DNA of 64,000 bases from Chlorocebus sabaeus (Eukaryota; Chordata; Mammalia; Primates; Cercopithecidae): assembly GCF_047675955.1 (NCBI RefSeq), contig NC_132909.1, positions 46,413,431-46,477,430 of the forward strand, given 5' to 3'. Below, piece by piece: positions 1-11,894 of the stretch; position 1 is the stretch's first letter; each line of letters starts with the position of its first letter. Under the pieces are notes generated by a model. It saw only the letters and a program-made list of their open reading frames with translations, ran no database searches and was not told the origin of the DNA. A program made the position numbers and the translations under genes.

Positions 1-876
1 ACGGGCACTCAGAGCTCCCCTCTCCAGCCCCAGGGGTGCCTGCTGTTTCCGTACCAAGTCTGTTAAGCAGCAGCCCAGTACCAGGGTAGGGGAACTTGGT
101 GGGGGGCTCCTCAGGTCTCACCAGATAGCTGGTGTTGTGCAGTTCGAATCAGTTAGGAGGCTCGAGACTTGAGACAGGCTCACCTGGAGGGAGGTGGCAT
201 CCTACCCAGCCCTTGGTCCTTTCTGCCTCACTCAGGGGCCAGACAGTGGACAGCGAAGCCACTATGAGGAGGTGGAAACAGCTATTTGCTCACTTCCCCT
301 TTAGATGGCTGCCAGTCCTTCTAGATCGGTGAACTCTCCCAAACAAATGCTAGGAAATAGATGTATTTTCTCATCTTTATTTGTGACAAATTTCAAGCAT
401 AAAAGTAGAGAAAGGTAAGCATCGTGCTTCAGTAGATAGCTGCTTACAGCCATGTGACTTTGTTTCACCTGTCCCACTCCTGTCACTCACCCTACGGGAT
501 GATTCTGTAGCAAATTCCAGATTGTATTATTTCTTCAGGAACATGTCACTGAAAGACGAGGCTGCGTGGTGGGTCTTTAATAGCTCACACAGAGCGTGGC
601 GTGCTGCGAAGTCGCACACAGGGTTCCCCACTGCTCCCAGGGTGTGGGAGAATGAGGTGTCTCAGGCAGCTCCAGGCGTCTGACCCAGGCTGCTTCTGAG
701 GGGTGCCGGCCCCTCCTCCCTCAGGCTGTCTCTGTGTGTGTCCAGCCCCGCCTCCTTCCTCACATTTCCTGTGAGCTGAACAGCACATGTCACCAGTGAG
801 GCCGACTGGAATTGTGGCTTAGCACAGGCTGTGGGGCTCTCAAGGGACAAAGGTGCCAGCCTTTCTGGAAGCCTTT

Positions 877-1085
877 TTTTTGTTTTTTGTTTTGGGTTTT
901 TGGGTGTTTTGTTTTGTTTTTTTGTCATTTGTTTGTTTTTTGAGACGGAGTCTCGCTCTGTCGCCCAGGCTGGAGTGCAGTGGCGTGATCTCGGCTCACT
1001 GCAACCTCCGCCTCCCGGGTTTGAGCAATTCTCCTGCCTCAGCCTCTGGCGTAGCTGGGACTACAGGTACACATCACCACGCCCG
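877..1085 (-). mobile_element. Alu, 5'-truncated
   Basis: A T/G-rich tract is followed by an antisense Alu right arm (GAGACGGAGTCTCGCTCTG) that stops at the middle of the element. The 11-bp target duplication TGGAAGCCTTT flanks it at 866-876 and 1086-1096, so truncation occurred at insertion. Confidence 0.9.
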
Positions 1086-4000
1086 TGGAAGCCTTTCTAA
1101 GTTCTCATATGGAGGGATGACCACAAAAGAGCCCTGGGACAGCCAGACCTCCTGTGGTCTTGGATTAGAAGTTGTCCCCTCCATGCCCCCATCCGTGTGT
1201 TCCTGGGGCTTCCCTGAGGTGTGGCGCACCTGTGTGCTGAGGGCTGTGCTGGTGGTCCCCGGTTCACCCTCTGCCTGGATGCAAACCATTCTTCCTCGGT
1301 ATCTATGCTAGCTGTGATGCCTGTGGCCTGAGACCAGGCCTCCTCCCCGCTTCGTTTCTCTGAGATTCCAGAAGGACGAGATTAACATTCACATTCCTAT
1401 TGGCCTATGTGTACCTGATCATGCCTCATGGATTTCCATTCTAAGACCTGAAAATGTTCGGTGTGACAGTGGAGTCAGTTCCATCCACATTCATGTCCCC
1501 AGCGGCTGGGCTGGACCTACATGTATACCTGTGCCACACCTGGTCCCACCTGCTAACTTCCTGCCCTGCCTGCCTTTGGAGCAGGCACCTCAGGGAGGTC
1601 CCACCTGCTTCCAGAGCGCTCCCTGCTGCATTTACCCCTGCCCTTCTCCTAGTAGCTGCATGGAGGTTCTGCTGTCGACACCCCCCACCCCCACCCAACA
1701 CCCTTGCCCTTCACAGGCACTTACCGCAGCAATGAAGAGGCCAAACTGAAGCAAGTGAAGTGGGCAGGGGCAGTTGTGTTGGTAGAAAGGGGAGGCAACG
1801 CCTGTCTTCGCTGGTGGTTAAGGAAGGTCAGACCCATCTGCATCTATTGAGGGGTCCCTAGTGGAGAAGTGAGAGGCTGCACTTCCTGATGGGATTCCTG
1901 CCGCTTTGGGAAAGCCACTTGGCAGGTGTTTTGAGAGGTTTTTTTCGACTGGGAACGAATCCCAAGGGAGAATCCAAAGGATGAGGGGGCCTCAGATGTG
2001 CCAGGCTATTCCTGACAGCAAGAGGCTGCAATTGGCCATCGGGCCACAGACGTGGCCCTGGCAAGCCGGAAGAGCTGCCCTAAAGCCATCCTTTGAGGCT
2101 GTCATCTGGAGTGGCTCCCCATGTGGAGTCGAAACTGTCTGTGCTGAGATTAGGATCTAGTGTACTTCCCCAGATAGATGGACAGGTGCCAAGGGCATCC
2201 CAGAAACAGGGCAAGGGCAGGTGGTCTGTGGGGGCAGTGGCTAAGGGGGATAGAAGACAGCTTGTGAAGGAGCCGCCTTGGATCTTTTTGGTCTGCTTTT
2301 CCTCCCGATGTCCTTACCCCTGGCCCCTCCCCTGCCGTAAGGCTTTGATGCTGTCTGCCCAGCTCACTGCCCAGCTCCCTGCCCATTCTTCTCCAGCTTT
2401 TTTCTGCTTTTCAGCATGGAGGTCAGTCTCCAGCCCAGGTAGACACAGCTCGTTCTGCTACATCCTTTTTTGACCTCCCTGGGAGGCCACCTTAGGTGCT
2501 GCCCTCACCCTGTGGCCTGCCTCTCTGCCCTGAGGGTTCATGCTGGACTTCTCAGGCCTGGAGTCAGAGCGGGAGCCTCCCCTCAGCCACATACAAGTCC
2601 TGGCGCCTCTGCCACCCACAGGGCCACCTCCGTGAGAGTGGGAGACCTGCCACTCCTGGGTAGGGGGTGAGTTGCTTGTTAAGGCAGGGTCCCCAGGGCC
2701 AGGGTCAGAAGCCAGCTCATGTTTTGCTCCTATGGGACCAACACCAATTGGGTGCTAAGTGTTCCTTGGGACAGACCGTGGCCATCTATAAAGAGGCTCT
2801 GTGGAGCATTCTGGCTCAGTGTGCCTGGGCTCGGGGGCAAGGGGTCCGGGCCAGTCCCTTTGCAGGGATTCCTCGCTATATTGCTCAGTGTCTGCCTCCT
2901 GGGCCTGGGAGGCCTATGTCTGGAATGCCCAGGTGGCTCTCCCCACACAGTGCTCAGGCTGCTTGACATCAAGACCCCAGAGGTCACAGGGCAGGACAAT
3001 CTCATCTTGCCCCCATCCTTAGCTCTGCTGACATCACTGACTGCCTTCTGCTGGCTCCAGGGAGTGGCCGCATTGGGCACTCACCCTCTCTCTGTGTCTT
3101 ACACAACATACATTTATCATCTCAGGCTCTAGGGCTCAGAAGTCAGGTCCAGTCTCACTGGGCTGGGATCCAGGCAGCAGCGGGCTGTGCTCCTCTCTGG
3201 AGGATGCGTTTCCTGCCCCGCCAGGTGTTGGCAGAGTTCATCTGTTTACGGCATAGGATTGTAGGTTTCTAGCACCTTACAGGTACAGCAGACGGGCTCC
3301 TCTACTCCTCAGGTGAGCGGCTCACACGCTGGGGACAGAAAGGGGACTGCCAAGGATGTAGCATTTCCCTTGGGGCTCCTAGAGGCTCAAGGCCTCTCTG
3401 CACACACTTAAGCATGGTTCATGAGGCAGGGGAGGGGCCAGGGGTGAGGATACCCAGTCACAGGGCCCTCAGACCTTCGCCTGGTGTCCCCAGCTCCCAC
3501 ACAGCTTCCAGGAGACTCTTGGGGCTGGCTGTTGGTTCAGCAGTGATTTCTGGGGCACCAGCTCAGTGCCAGACCCTGGGGTTGCCCAGGTGTTCTGTCT
3601 CCTCCCTCCTTTCTGGCAGCAGGATGGTGTCTGCCCAAGGACAAGGACACTTTGTGCCACCAGGCTAGCTGGGCCTGGGCAGTGTTCTGCTCTGCAAGGA
3701 CTGCTGCTTCAGGAGTATGTGGGGAACCAAGGCTCCAAATATACCAGGGTGAGGTCAGCAGGGTGGAGGTGAAGCCATGTGGCAAGCCCAGGGACTGAGT
3801 CGGTGCTGGAGTGCCTGGGCCAGGGTGTGGTTGGCCTTGCTATCTGTCTAGGACTGGCCTCCTAACGGCGCAGTCCTCCCCTGCACCGATCCCTGCCCAT
3901 TGCATGAGGAGTGCGGACAGGACTGCATCTCCTCTCACATCACCCACCCACCCCCATCATGATGCAGCTCGAAGCAGGGTTTTCAGGGTCATTTGGAGCC

Positions 4001-4209
4001 CTGAATGAGAACATTGCAAGGCAAGGCCGTTGTTGCCAAGGAGCAAATGGGCCCATTGGCAGAGGGGCAGCTTTGTGGGAGCTCTGCAGGGACTGCTGTC
4101 GTGGCTCTGTGGTCACTCTGCAACTTTACACCCAGAGGAGACAACACAGGGGAAGGGAGGGAGGGGCAGTGGCTGCCTTGCCCTGGAAGTGGGGCAGAAG
4201 AGTAGAAAA

Positions 4210-4990
4210 GCCAGAATCCATGAGGCCAGCAGAATTAACAGCCCTCAAGGACGTCCACCTTCTAGTCCTGGAGCCCAGGCACGTGGTACTGTACATGACA
4301 GATGTGACTAAGGGAACAGTCTGGAGATGGGGGGATGATCCTGGATCATCTGAGCAGGCCCTGCCTAGTCAAGGAGTCCTTAGAGATGGCACCTATCCTG
4401 GCTGGGTCAGAGAGATGCCGGGCGAGAACTCGGCCTGTAGCTGGCATAAGGGGAGGGGCTGTGAGCTGGATGCAGTGCCCTCCAGAAGCTGGGAATGGCT
4501 TCGGATGACAACCAGCAAGAAAATGGGCCTCATTCCTGCAGTGTAAAGAGCTGAACTCGGCCAGACGCGGTGGCTCACGCCTGTAATCCCAGCACTTTGG
4601 GAGGCCAAGGAGGGTGGATCACCTGAGGTCAGGAGTTCCAGACCAGCCTTCAACATGGTGAAACCCCCATTCCTACTAAAAAAATACAAAAATTAGCTGG
4701 GCGTGGTGGCGGGCGCCTGTAATCCCAGCTACTCGGGAGGCTGAGGCAGGAGAATTGCTTGAACCCAGGAGGCGGAGGTTGCAGTGAGCTGAGATCATGC
4801 CATTGCACTCCAGCCTGGGCAACAAGAGGAAAACTTCGTGTCAAAAAAATAAATAAATAAGAGCTGAACTCTGCTAACACCTGAAGGAGCAGGAAATGGA
4901 TCCTCCAGAGAGGATCCCAGCCCAGTGAGACCAAGACCTGACTTCCGAGCCCTAGAGCCTGAGATGATAAATGTGTGCTGTGTAAGATGC
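4210..4990 (+). mobile_element. Diverged MaLR/MLT1-type LTR, split by an Alu
   Basis: The stretch contains degenerate pieces I associate with MaLR-type LTRs: CAGATGTGACTAAGG, a GATCCTGGATCATCT block, CCCAGTGAGACC and GATGATAAATGTGTGCTG. It resumes after the Alu at 4559-4858. It is old and has no coding capacity. The exact subfamily is uncertain. Confidence 0.55.
4559..4858 (+). mobile_element. Alu (AluS-like), full length
   Basis: A complete dimeric Alu with an AAATAAATAAATAA tail. The target duplication AAGAGCTGAACTC is present at 4546-4558 and 4859-4871. Confidence 0.95.
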
Positions 4991-5679
4991 TGAGTTTACA
5001 ATCATGTGTTATGGAAACTCATGCCACGCAGTCTTGGCAAGGATGTGGCCTGGTGGGAATGGAATGGAGCAGCCTCCCTGGGGGCGAGGTGACCACCCTG
5101 CATGGATGTGAAGCCCCGGCTCCTCCGCGGCTGTCTGTGCATTAGCCCAGAGTCAAGTCTGTCACTGCCGTCAGTTGCAGCCTTGTTGTGTAATGGCGAA
5201 CAGAAAGTGCCTAAGTGTCCCACAACATTCAAGTCGGGCCTTCCTCACTCTGGAAGGGATGGTGAGCCAAATGAGGGGCTCTGTTTGAGGCTGGACATTG
5301 CTGTTAAGTCAGAAAAGGCAAGAACCACGGTCAGTTTGGTTTTGAAATATGTGACAAGTGTAGATGTATACACCTGTATACACAAGGGATATTTTTGGAA
5401 AAAAATGCAAGGTAATGCTACAGTGGCTGGGTCAGAGATGCCCATTTCCTTGTGTGCCCTTTTACGCTGTTTTAATTTGTATCATGTGCCTGCTTAACTC
5501 CTTTATCATGTTGGGGTGGGGGGGAGTTGTGTAATCTACTCACTGTGGTTTCCTCAGGGCCCCTGGGTTCCCGCCTGCCAGCCAGCCCACCAGAAACCTG
5601 TAGCTGCTGGAGGTGGCGGTTGAGCGGTAGGAATTCTTGTTGTAACAATTAAAGGAGTTAGTAATGTGTGGGAAGTGCT

Positions 5680-5920
5680 TAGAACAAGGTGTGGCTCCTA
5701 GCAAGATCCTAAAAGAGTGGGATTACTCGGTCATGGGATGTGTTCATGTTTCACTCTGCCAGACAAAGTCCAGCCGTTTCCAAAGTCGGCTGTACCCCCA
5801 GAAGTACCTAGTATTGTCAGTGGGGTGTGTGTATCATATATCCATTTGTGGGTTCAGTTTGAGTTTTCCTAATTATTGATAAAGCTGAGAAGCTGAGCAT
5901 TAGCGCTGACATTTCATTGC
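5680..5920 (-). mobile_element. L1M-like fragment (old LINE)
   Basis: Antisense sequence resembles the classic old-L1 block: a cell of CTGCCAGACAAAGTCCAGCC, GGCTGTACCCCCAGAAG, TATTGTCAG and a TCCTAATTATTGATAAAGCTG-like end. It is highly diverged and recognised by pattern only. Confidence 0.5.
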
Positions 5921-6112
5921 ACAGTGCCTGTTCCTGTCTTGTAGCCACTGTGCGCTGGGCTCCTGGTCAGCTGCACTGCTGCACAGGCATTCTCTGTGTG
6001 TTCCAGATACAGCTCCTTGGGGCTTGTGGTCTATGCCTTCTCCCACTTTGTGACTTTCTGCTCTCTTTATGGTGTCTTTGGATTCAAATTGACTGGTTTA
6101 TTATGTATTGAA

Positions 6113-6405
6113 TTTTTTTTTTTTTTAACGGAGTCTCGCTCTGTCACCCAGGCTGGAGTGCAGTGGCGTGGTCTCGGCTCACTGCAACCTCTGCCCTCCC
6201 GGGTTCAAGCAGTTCTCATGCCTCAGCCTCCCGAGTAGCTGGGACTACAGGCGCATGCCAGCACACCCAGCTAATTTTTTTATTTTTAGTACAGATGGGG
6301 TTTCACTGTGTTCGCCAGGCTGGTCTCAAACTCCTGATCTCGTGATCCGCCCTCGTCGGCCTCCCAAAGTGCTGGGATTACAGGCGTGAGCCACCGCGCC
6401 CAGCC
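6113..6405 (-). mobile_element. Alu, full length
   Basis: An antisense Alu from poly-T to CCGCGCCCAGCC. The target duplication TATGTATTGA lies at 6102-6111 and 6406-6415. It ends about 415 bp upstream of MED26 exon 2. Confidence 0.95.
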
Positions 6406-6820
6406 TATGTATTGATCTTTTAAGCTTTGTGGATTTTATTCGATGAATTCTTCAGTGTCTCCTCTCCCACTCCCATCAGATGGCAGAGTAGAGGTCATTT
6501 TAAGTATCAGGAGCAGCTCTTGTTTCACAAGCATCCTGGGTTTCAGCAGGTGGGTGGATATGTACCATGTACACTGGAGGGTTTGGAGCAGACCGCACAC
6601 CACACACTGGAGGAGGTCGGACAGCGGGTGAGGATGAGCACTGGGCACCAGGTTGGCCTGGGGAGCAGGTAGGAGACTACATGGAGTGGGGGCTTCAGTG
6701 CTGCCAGCTCCTCTTGCTCTGGGGTTGGGGAGAGACTGGAGCAGGCTGGGGTAGGGTGTCCCAGCCTCCCAGGGGAGAAGGGCAGGGACCTGACAAATGG
6801 CTTTTTCTTTATTTCCACAG

Positions 6821-6895
6821 ATCCGGAACATGGTGGCGGTGCTGGAAGTCATCTCCAGCCTGGAGAAATACCCCATTACCAAAGAGGCACTTGAG
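6821..6895 (+). CDS. MED26: MED26 coding exon 2
   Basis: This 75-bp exon of 25 whole codons is flanked by a pyrimidine tract ending TTTCCACAG and by the donor GTGAGT. It encodes the helix beginning IRNMVAVLEV of the TFIIS N-terminal-like domain, residues 25-49 by the human numbering. Both edges are phase 0. Confidence 0.95.
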
Positions 6896-9211
6896 GTGAG
6901 TATCCCAGACCCCAGCATTTGGGAGTGCAGAATGGGGGACAGGGGACGGCACCAACCCAGGTCCTTCCCCAGCTTCTAGGAGCGTGTGTCTTTGCTTCAG
7001 AGGACCAAGAGAGGCGGTGTGCCCTCACAGCTTGTGCCCCATGATCTTGCTCTCCCGTGGCCACTGCAGTGACCAAGTGGCATTAACCCATCCTACATGC
7101 CCAGCACACTTCATGGGCATGTGGGGACATGGGGACATCAGGAGAGGTGTGCTTGGGAGAGGCTCCAGTGAGAGGCGCCGTCCCCAACCCTCCACTTGAA
7201 GCAGACCCTCTGTGCTGCCACCTTGGCCACAGCACCTTCTCATCCAGAAAGCCTCCCTGGCAGTGTCCTTACAGTGGCCTTGACAGTCCACAGCCCCCTG
7301 GCACCAGGAGCCTGCGGGACAGCACTGCTGAGAAGCCACCTGGGACCCTGAAGGTCTGGGGACTAGGTTTGAGAATTTATATTGTCACAAAGGACCGGAA
7401 ATCCCCAGAAGTTTTGTGCCAGGGAAGCTGGCAGTTTAGGGCTCAGTGGGAACCAGGTCATTTCATTGTCAGGGCCATTTCCCACCATTTCTGGCTCAGC
7501 TCATGGGGAAGTCCCTGTCCCGAAAGTATGTCATCATCTCTCTTTCTGGTTGTAGGAAACACGACTTGGGAAGCTCATCAACGACGTCCGCAAGAAAACC
7601 AAGAACGAGGAGCTCGCCAAGCGGGCCAAGAAGCTGCTGCGGAGCTGGCAGAAGCTCATCGAGCCAGCGCACCAGCATGAGGCAGCGCTACGGGGGCTGG
7701 CGGGGGCCACTGGCTCTGCCAACGGGGGTGCACACAACTGCCGGCCGGAGGTGGGGGCGGCTGGCCCGCCCAGGAGCATCCATGACCTGAAGAGCCGCAA
7801 TGACCTCCAGAGGCTGCCCGGGCAGCGGCTGGACAGGCTGGGCAGCCGCAAGCGCCGGGGTGACCAGCGTGACCTCGGCCACCCAGGACCGCCACCTAAG
7901 GTCTCCAAAGCTAGCCACGACCCCCTGGTCCCCAACTCATCCCCCCTCCCTACCAATGGCATCAGTGGGAGTCCAGAGAGCTTCCCCGGCTCCCTGGATG
8001 GCAGTGGGCATGCAGGCCCAGAGGGCGGCCGCCTGGAGCGTGGCGAGAATGACAAGCACAGTGGCAAGATCCCCGTCAACGCTGTGCGGCCGCACACCAG
8101 CTCCCCGGGCCTGGGCAAGCCCCCTGGACCCTGCTTGCAGCCAAAGGCTTCGGTGCTGCAGCAGTTGGACAGGGTGGATGAGACTCCGGGGCCTCCCCAC
8201 CCCAAGGGACCCCCTCGCTGCTCTTTCAGTCCTCGGAACTCACGGCATGAGGGCTCCTTTGCCCGGCAGCAGAGCTTGTATGCACCCAAAGGCTCCGTGC
8301 CCAGCCCCTCACCGCGGCCCCAGGCGCTCGATGCCACACAGGTGCCGTCACCGCTTCCACTGGCACAGCCGTCCACACCCCCTGTACGGCGGCTTGAGCT
8401 GCTGCCCAGTGCAGAAAGCCCAGTGCGCTGGCTTGAGCAGCCGGAAAGCCACCAGCGGCTGGCGGGGCCGGGCTGCAAGGCAGGGCTGTCCCCAGCCGAG
8501 CCCCTCCTGTCCCGGGCGGGCTTCTCCCCAGACTCCTCCAAGGCGGACAGTGACGCTGCCTCCTCAGGGGGCTCGGACAGTAAAAAGAAGAAGAGGTACC
8601 GGCCTCGAGATTACACGGTTAACTTGGACGGGCAGGTGGCTGAGGCGGGCGTCAAGCCTGTCCGGTTAAAAGAGCGGAAGCTCACCTTTGACCCCATGAC
8701 AAGACAGATCAAACCTCTGACCCAGAAAGAGCCAGTGCGGGCAGACAGCCCTGTGCACATGGAGCAGCAGTCCAGGACAGAGCTGGACAAGCAGGAGGCC
8801 AAGGCCAGCCTCCAGAGCCCCTTTGAACAGACGAACTGGAAGGAGCTGTCACGCAATGAGATCATCCAGTCCTACCTGAGCCGGCAGAGCAGCCTGCTCT
8901 CATCGTCAGGCGCGCAGACCCCGGGGGCTCACCACTTCATGTCTGAGTACCTGAAGCAGGAGGAGAGCACCCGGCAAGGGGCCAGGCAGCTGCACGTGCT
9001 GGTGCCTCAAAGCCCGCCCACAGACCTCCCCGGGCTGACCCGGGATATCACACAGGACGATCTCGACAGAATCCAGGCCAGCCAGTGGCCGGGGGTGAAC
9101 GGGTGTCAGGACACACAGGGTAACTGGTATGACTGGACGCAGTGCATATCGCTTGATCCGCACGGCGATGACGGGCGCTTGAACATTCTGCCTTATGTCT
9201 GTTTGGACTGA
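6821..9211 (+). CDS. MED26: MED26, Mediator subunit 26 (coding exons 2-3; exon 1 upstream of window)
   Basis: MED26 is a metazoan Mediator subunit in the nucleus. From family knowledge, its N-terminal TFIIS-type helical domain binds TFIID and super-elongation-complex partners, and its C-terminus joins core Mediator. Two exons are visible, 6821-6895 and 7556-9211. They join in phase 0 and encode 576 residues, corresponding to residues 25-600 of the 600-residue human protein. The missing 24 residues fit a short first exon upstream of the window. The N-terminal domain runs from exon 2 (IRNMVAVLEVISSLEKYP) into the start of exon 3 (LINDVRKKTKNEELAKRAKK, LLRSWQKL). A long Pro/Ser-rich linker follows, then a basic patch (SKKKKRYRPRDY) and a conserved C-terminus ending PYVCLD. 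The frame is open throughout, with no sign of decay. The identification is from recall of the human protein, with excellent agreement. Confidence 0.97.
6896..7555 (+). other. MED26: MED26 intron 2
   Basis: This 660-bp GT-AG intron has donor GTGAGT and acceptor TTGTAG. No Alu or other repeat is recognisable and it carries no supported gene. Confidence 0.85.
7556..9211 (+). CDS. MED26: MED26 coding exon 3 (terminal)
   Basis: The exon opens after the acceptor TGGTTGTAG with codons for ETRLGKLINDV and runs 551 codons to a TGA at 9209-9211. It finishes the TFIIS-like domain (to about residue 87). It then carries the Ser/Pro-rich middle, the basic KKKKRYRPRDY segment and the Mediator-binding C-terminus (NWYDWTQCISLDPHGDDGR). 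More than 90% of the protein is in this one exon, so the long open frames on the opposite strand here are by-products of GC-rich coding sequence. Confidence 0.96.
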   Translation, partial: ETRLGKLINDVRKKTKNEELAKRAKKLLRSWQKLIEPAHQHEAALRGLAGATGSANGGAHNCRPEVGAAGPPRSIHDLKSRNDLQRLPGQRLDRLGSRKRRGDQRDLGHPGPPPKVSKASHDPLVPNSSPLPTNGISGSPESFPGSLDGSGHAGPEGGRLERGENDKHSGKIPVNAVRPHTSSPGLGKPPGPCLQPKASVLQQLDRVDETPGPPHPKGPPRCSFSPRNSRHEGSFARQQSLYAPKGSVPSPSPRPQALDATQVPSPLPLAQPSTPPVRRLELLPSAESPVRWLEQPESHQRLAGPGCKAGLSPAEPLLSRAGFSPDSSKADSDAASSGGSDSKKKKRYRPRDYTVNLDGQVAEAGVKPVRLKERKLTFDPMTRQIKPLTQKEPVRADSPVHMEQQSRTELDKQEAKASLQSPFEQTNWKELSRNEIIQSYLSRQSSLLSSSGAQTPGAHHFMSEYLKQEESTRQGARQLHVLVPQSPPTDLPGLTRDITQDDLDRIQASQWPGVNGCQDTQGNWYDWTQCISLDPHGDDGRLNILPYVCLD

Positions 9212-10320
9212 CCGGCCCGTCAGCCACGAAGTGCATTCCCATCTTGCAGAAGCCGGGCGGGCGGGCGGGCAGGCAGGTGGGCGGGTGGCCGGGGCCCAGC
9301 TGCCTCCTGCGCTGGGAACTCGGGGAGTCCGGCCCGGGCAGGAGGGAGGGGGCGGGAGTCACGCGGTCTCTCTGCACTCTTCCCTCAAAACTCTCCTTTT
9401 GTGAAATGCTGCTACCAGTTTACTAACAAAATTGCAAAGGAAGGACCGCGTGGAAGGAAGGACGGCAAAGTGAGTTCAGAACTCTATAGCAAACCAGCTA
9501 TAAAAAGCGTTAGTCCCTCACCCCTGAAGAGGTGCGGACACTTTCCAGCACCTGAAAGCTGGGACCTCAGTTGCAGGCAGGCACAGAAAACCTGTGGAGA
9601 GGTTACCTTTAACACAGCAACAGAAGCACGCATCTCATCTCTCTTGCATTTTCTGTTCTTTAATTTGGCCCTGAGTGTCTGTGAGACAGTGGGCCATGCT
9701 GCCTCTGTTTGCTCCCTACCCAGCCACTGTCAGGTCAGTGTTGTCCGTCATGTGCCAGAAGCTTCTCAGCTGTGGTGAGCCCACTGGCATTGGGCAGGCA
9801 GGCCAGCTGGCCAGCCAGGGTGACCCACACTCCACGGGCAGCCACCTGTTTATATCTGGTTTCAGTTATAACCCCGTTTTTAAAGAAATGCTGCAAAAAT
9901 TTAAGTTTTTTCATGTTTATTTTAACAACTCCTTCCATCAGACCACCAGACAAAAAACCTTTCCTTTCTTCCTCCCTTTCTTTTTTCCCTTCCTGTACAC
10001 ATCTAGAAAACTTCACCTTTCTAGAGTCCTCCCAAAACAACACAAAAGTTACTGTGGGTGCTACTGGTTTTATGCTGTACTGTGGGGCGAGGGGGAAGAC
10101 CTGTCTGTACGCTGGAAACACTCATAACCATTCCTTTAGATTCGTTTGCCTTATGGTTATTTGTCATAAACGCGATTTGCAAAAACAAGGAGCCTTAGTG
10201 AATGTACAGTACCTAGACTTCTGTGTTCTCAGGATGCAGAAGGGAGCAACTTTGCTATTTGGTCCAGTAAGTGGACACCTTGTGATATAAATGTGGAAAT
10301 AAAAAAAAAAAACAAAAACC
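9212..10320 (+). other. MED26: MED26 3' untranslated region
   Basis: About 1.1 kb of repeat-free sequence runs from the TGA to the poly(A) signal near 10298. No second long frame is present. A GC-rich start (CGGGCGGGCGGGC around 9255) gives way to AT-rich sequence near the end. The length fits the short single 3'UTR I recall for human MED26. The exact cleavage site cannot be read from DNA. Confidence 0.8.
10298..10303 (+). terminator. MED26: MED26 poly(A) signal AATAAA
   Basis: A canonical AATAAA lies about 1.1 kb after the stop codon. It is followed by an A-rich run and then GT/T-rich sequence (GTCTGAGAATCTTTTCTC), as expected of a cleavage site and downstream element. It is the only canonical signal I see in the MED26 3' region. 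Confidence 0.8.
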
Positions 10321-10652
10321 ATTTGCACAAACCAGTCTGAGAATCTTTTCTCATTTGGACCTTCACAGCCAAATCAGCCCTTTCCTGGACTGTGGATTAC
10401 CCAGAAAGACCTAGACCCCAACAGCCGCAATGCAGGGACACAGGACAGGGCACTGTGCCTTCAAGTCCACCTGCTAGCCTGCTGCTGCATTTGGGAGGAC
10501 CTCCACATTTTATTCATTCAGGGCCACATTAAGGAACGTTATCTTGTCTCACCCAGACTTTACCTGGCCTAGAGAGCAGCCCTCCGTAGGAGGCTCCATA
10601 GCATAGGTCTCAGTGACTACCCACACCTTAACAAAATACCAGAGGCTCAGAG

Positions 10653-10653
<1 letters not shown>

Positions 10654-10682
<29 letters not shown>
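10654..10682. repeat. (TG)n microsatellite
   Basis: About 14 uninterrupted TG units lie 350 bp downstream of the MED26 poly(A) signal. Such tracts are length-polymorphic and can form Z-DNA. Confidence 0.95.
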
Positions 10683-10684
<2 letters not shown>

Positions 10685-11092
10685 CAGCCCACCCTGTGGC
10701 CCTGGCGCCCGGCTGCCTTACTAGCTGGTTGTTGCTGACTCCAAAAAAAATAGTTCTCCCTTGACTGTAAAGTGATCATCTTTTAGTTCCCCCTCTTCCC
10801 TGAAACTGTAGGCTAAGACTTTGGTTTTCTAATTTTTCACTTTGGAATAGGTCATCTTACCCATATCTGCTTAATTTCACAAATGAAGAAACAGCTACAC
10901 CTTAAGACATGCAATCTCACAGAGCAAGCCAAGGGTTCCTTCCAGCCTGTAAGACTACAGTCAGTCCAGAGCCAGTTTCAGAGCTAGCAGGGATTCCTGG
11001 CAAAAGCTTGGTGCAGAATACACTCCCCTCCCCAACAAAAGGCCATGGGCGAAGTGGCTTTGAGGGCAGGATAAGGTTGAACCCAGGCCTGC

Positions 11093-11215
11093 CACCCACC
11101 AGCTGTGTGGCTCTGAGCTCATCTCTTCACTCCTGTGCACATGTCCCCATTTGGGGGGTGAAAATACCTACCCCAGAGTTTTGAAAACTAAAACACAGCA
11201 TGTCAGTGGAAGTAT
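11093..11215 (+). repeat. MIR-like SINE remnant
   Basis: The order GCTGTGTGGCTCTGAGC, then CTCATCTCTTCACTCC, then GGTGAAAATACCTACC resembles the MIR core and its 3' part. It is diverged. A further MIR-like piece (ACAAATGAAGAAACAGC) lies at about 10850-10925. Confidence 0.5.
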
Positions 11216-11564
11216 CTAACACTCAGCTGTGCTGTAGGGTGCCTATATACATTTTCCCAAGTTCACTGTGCCTATGTTTAACAGCTCTGCTGATATGTGG
11301 TGTCTCAAGGATGTGACTTTACTCTGATACACACAGGGCACAGCTGGAGGATATTAAGGTGCAGAGCTTGGCCTCCTATCAGCATCTCTAGAACTTTGGG
11401 ACAGGCTGCAGCTCCCCCCTACCCCTGCCTGCAGGGACTACCATGCCTGTGTCCATGTATCCAGGAGGGCCTAGGGCACTAATGTTACCTGCCTTTGAGA
11501 ATGCAAGGATAAGCAAAGATACCTTCCAACATTTGGGGGGCCAAGTTGGGTTGCTGCTTTCTAC

Positions 11565-11851
11565 TCTTCTTTGGGACTGGGTCTTGCTCTGTCACCCAGG
11601 CTGGAGTGCAGTGGTGCCATCATAGCTCACTGCAGCCTTGGCCTGGGCTCAAGCCGATCCTCCTACCTCAGCCTCCCTAGTAGTGGGGACCACAGGCGTG
11701 CGTCACCACACCTGGCTAATTTTTGTATTTTTTGCAAAGACGAGGTTTTGCCATGTTGCCCAGGCTGATTTCCAACTCCGGAGCTCAAGCAATCCGCCCG
11801 CCTTGGCCTCCCAAAGTCCTGGGATTACAAGCTTGAGTCACCGCACCCAGC
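11565..11851 (-). mobile_element. Alu (AluJ-like), full length
   Basis: An antisense Alu with an old consensus (AGCTCAAGCAATCC, GTTGCCCAGGCTG). The target duplication GGGTTGCTGCTT begins at 11548 and recurs, slightly diverged, at 11852. Confidence 0.93.
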
Positions 11852-11894
11852 GGGTTGCTGCTTCTAATTTAACAAGTAGAAACACTGTAACGGG

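Larger units (their letters stand above)
1..6820 (+). other. MED26: MED26 intron 1 (3' part)
   Basis: This stretch lies upstream of exon 2 and contains no match to the expected 24-residue first exon. In human the first MED26 intron is very long, so this is its tail. It holds three Alus (877-1085, 4559-4858, 6113-6405), a diverged MaLR-type LTR around 4210-4990 and old L1-like sequence near 5680-5920. The rest, especially 1090-4200, is moderately GC-rich unique sequence in which I recognise nothing. Confidence 0.75.

Noticed and set aside
853..1311. 152-codon open frame containing an Alu-like peptide
   Set aside because: It runs through an antisense Alu, whose frames often read ESRSVAQAGVQW-like peptides. 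Many similar frames across the window have the same cause.
3911..4546. 211-codon open frame in MED26 intron 1
   Set aside because: Its 3' half overlaps a degenerate LTR, it has no recognisable domain, and no splice context supports it.
1..6820. MED26 first exon
   Set aside because: I looked for a start codon and MTAAPASPQQIRD-like coding next to a donor and found none. It must be upstream of the window.
7534..8541. 335-codon open frame on the minus strand
   Set aside because: It lies opposite MED26 exon 3. The sense frame is a known protein and GC-rich codons keep the opposite strand open.
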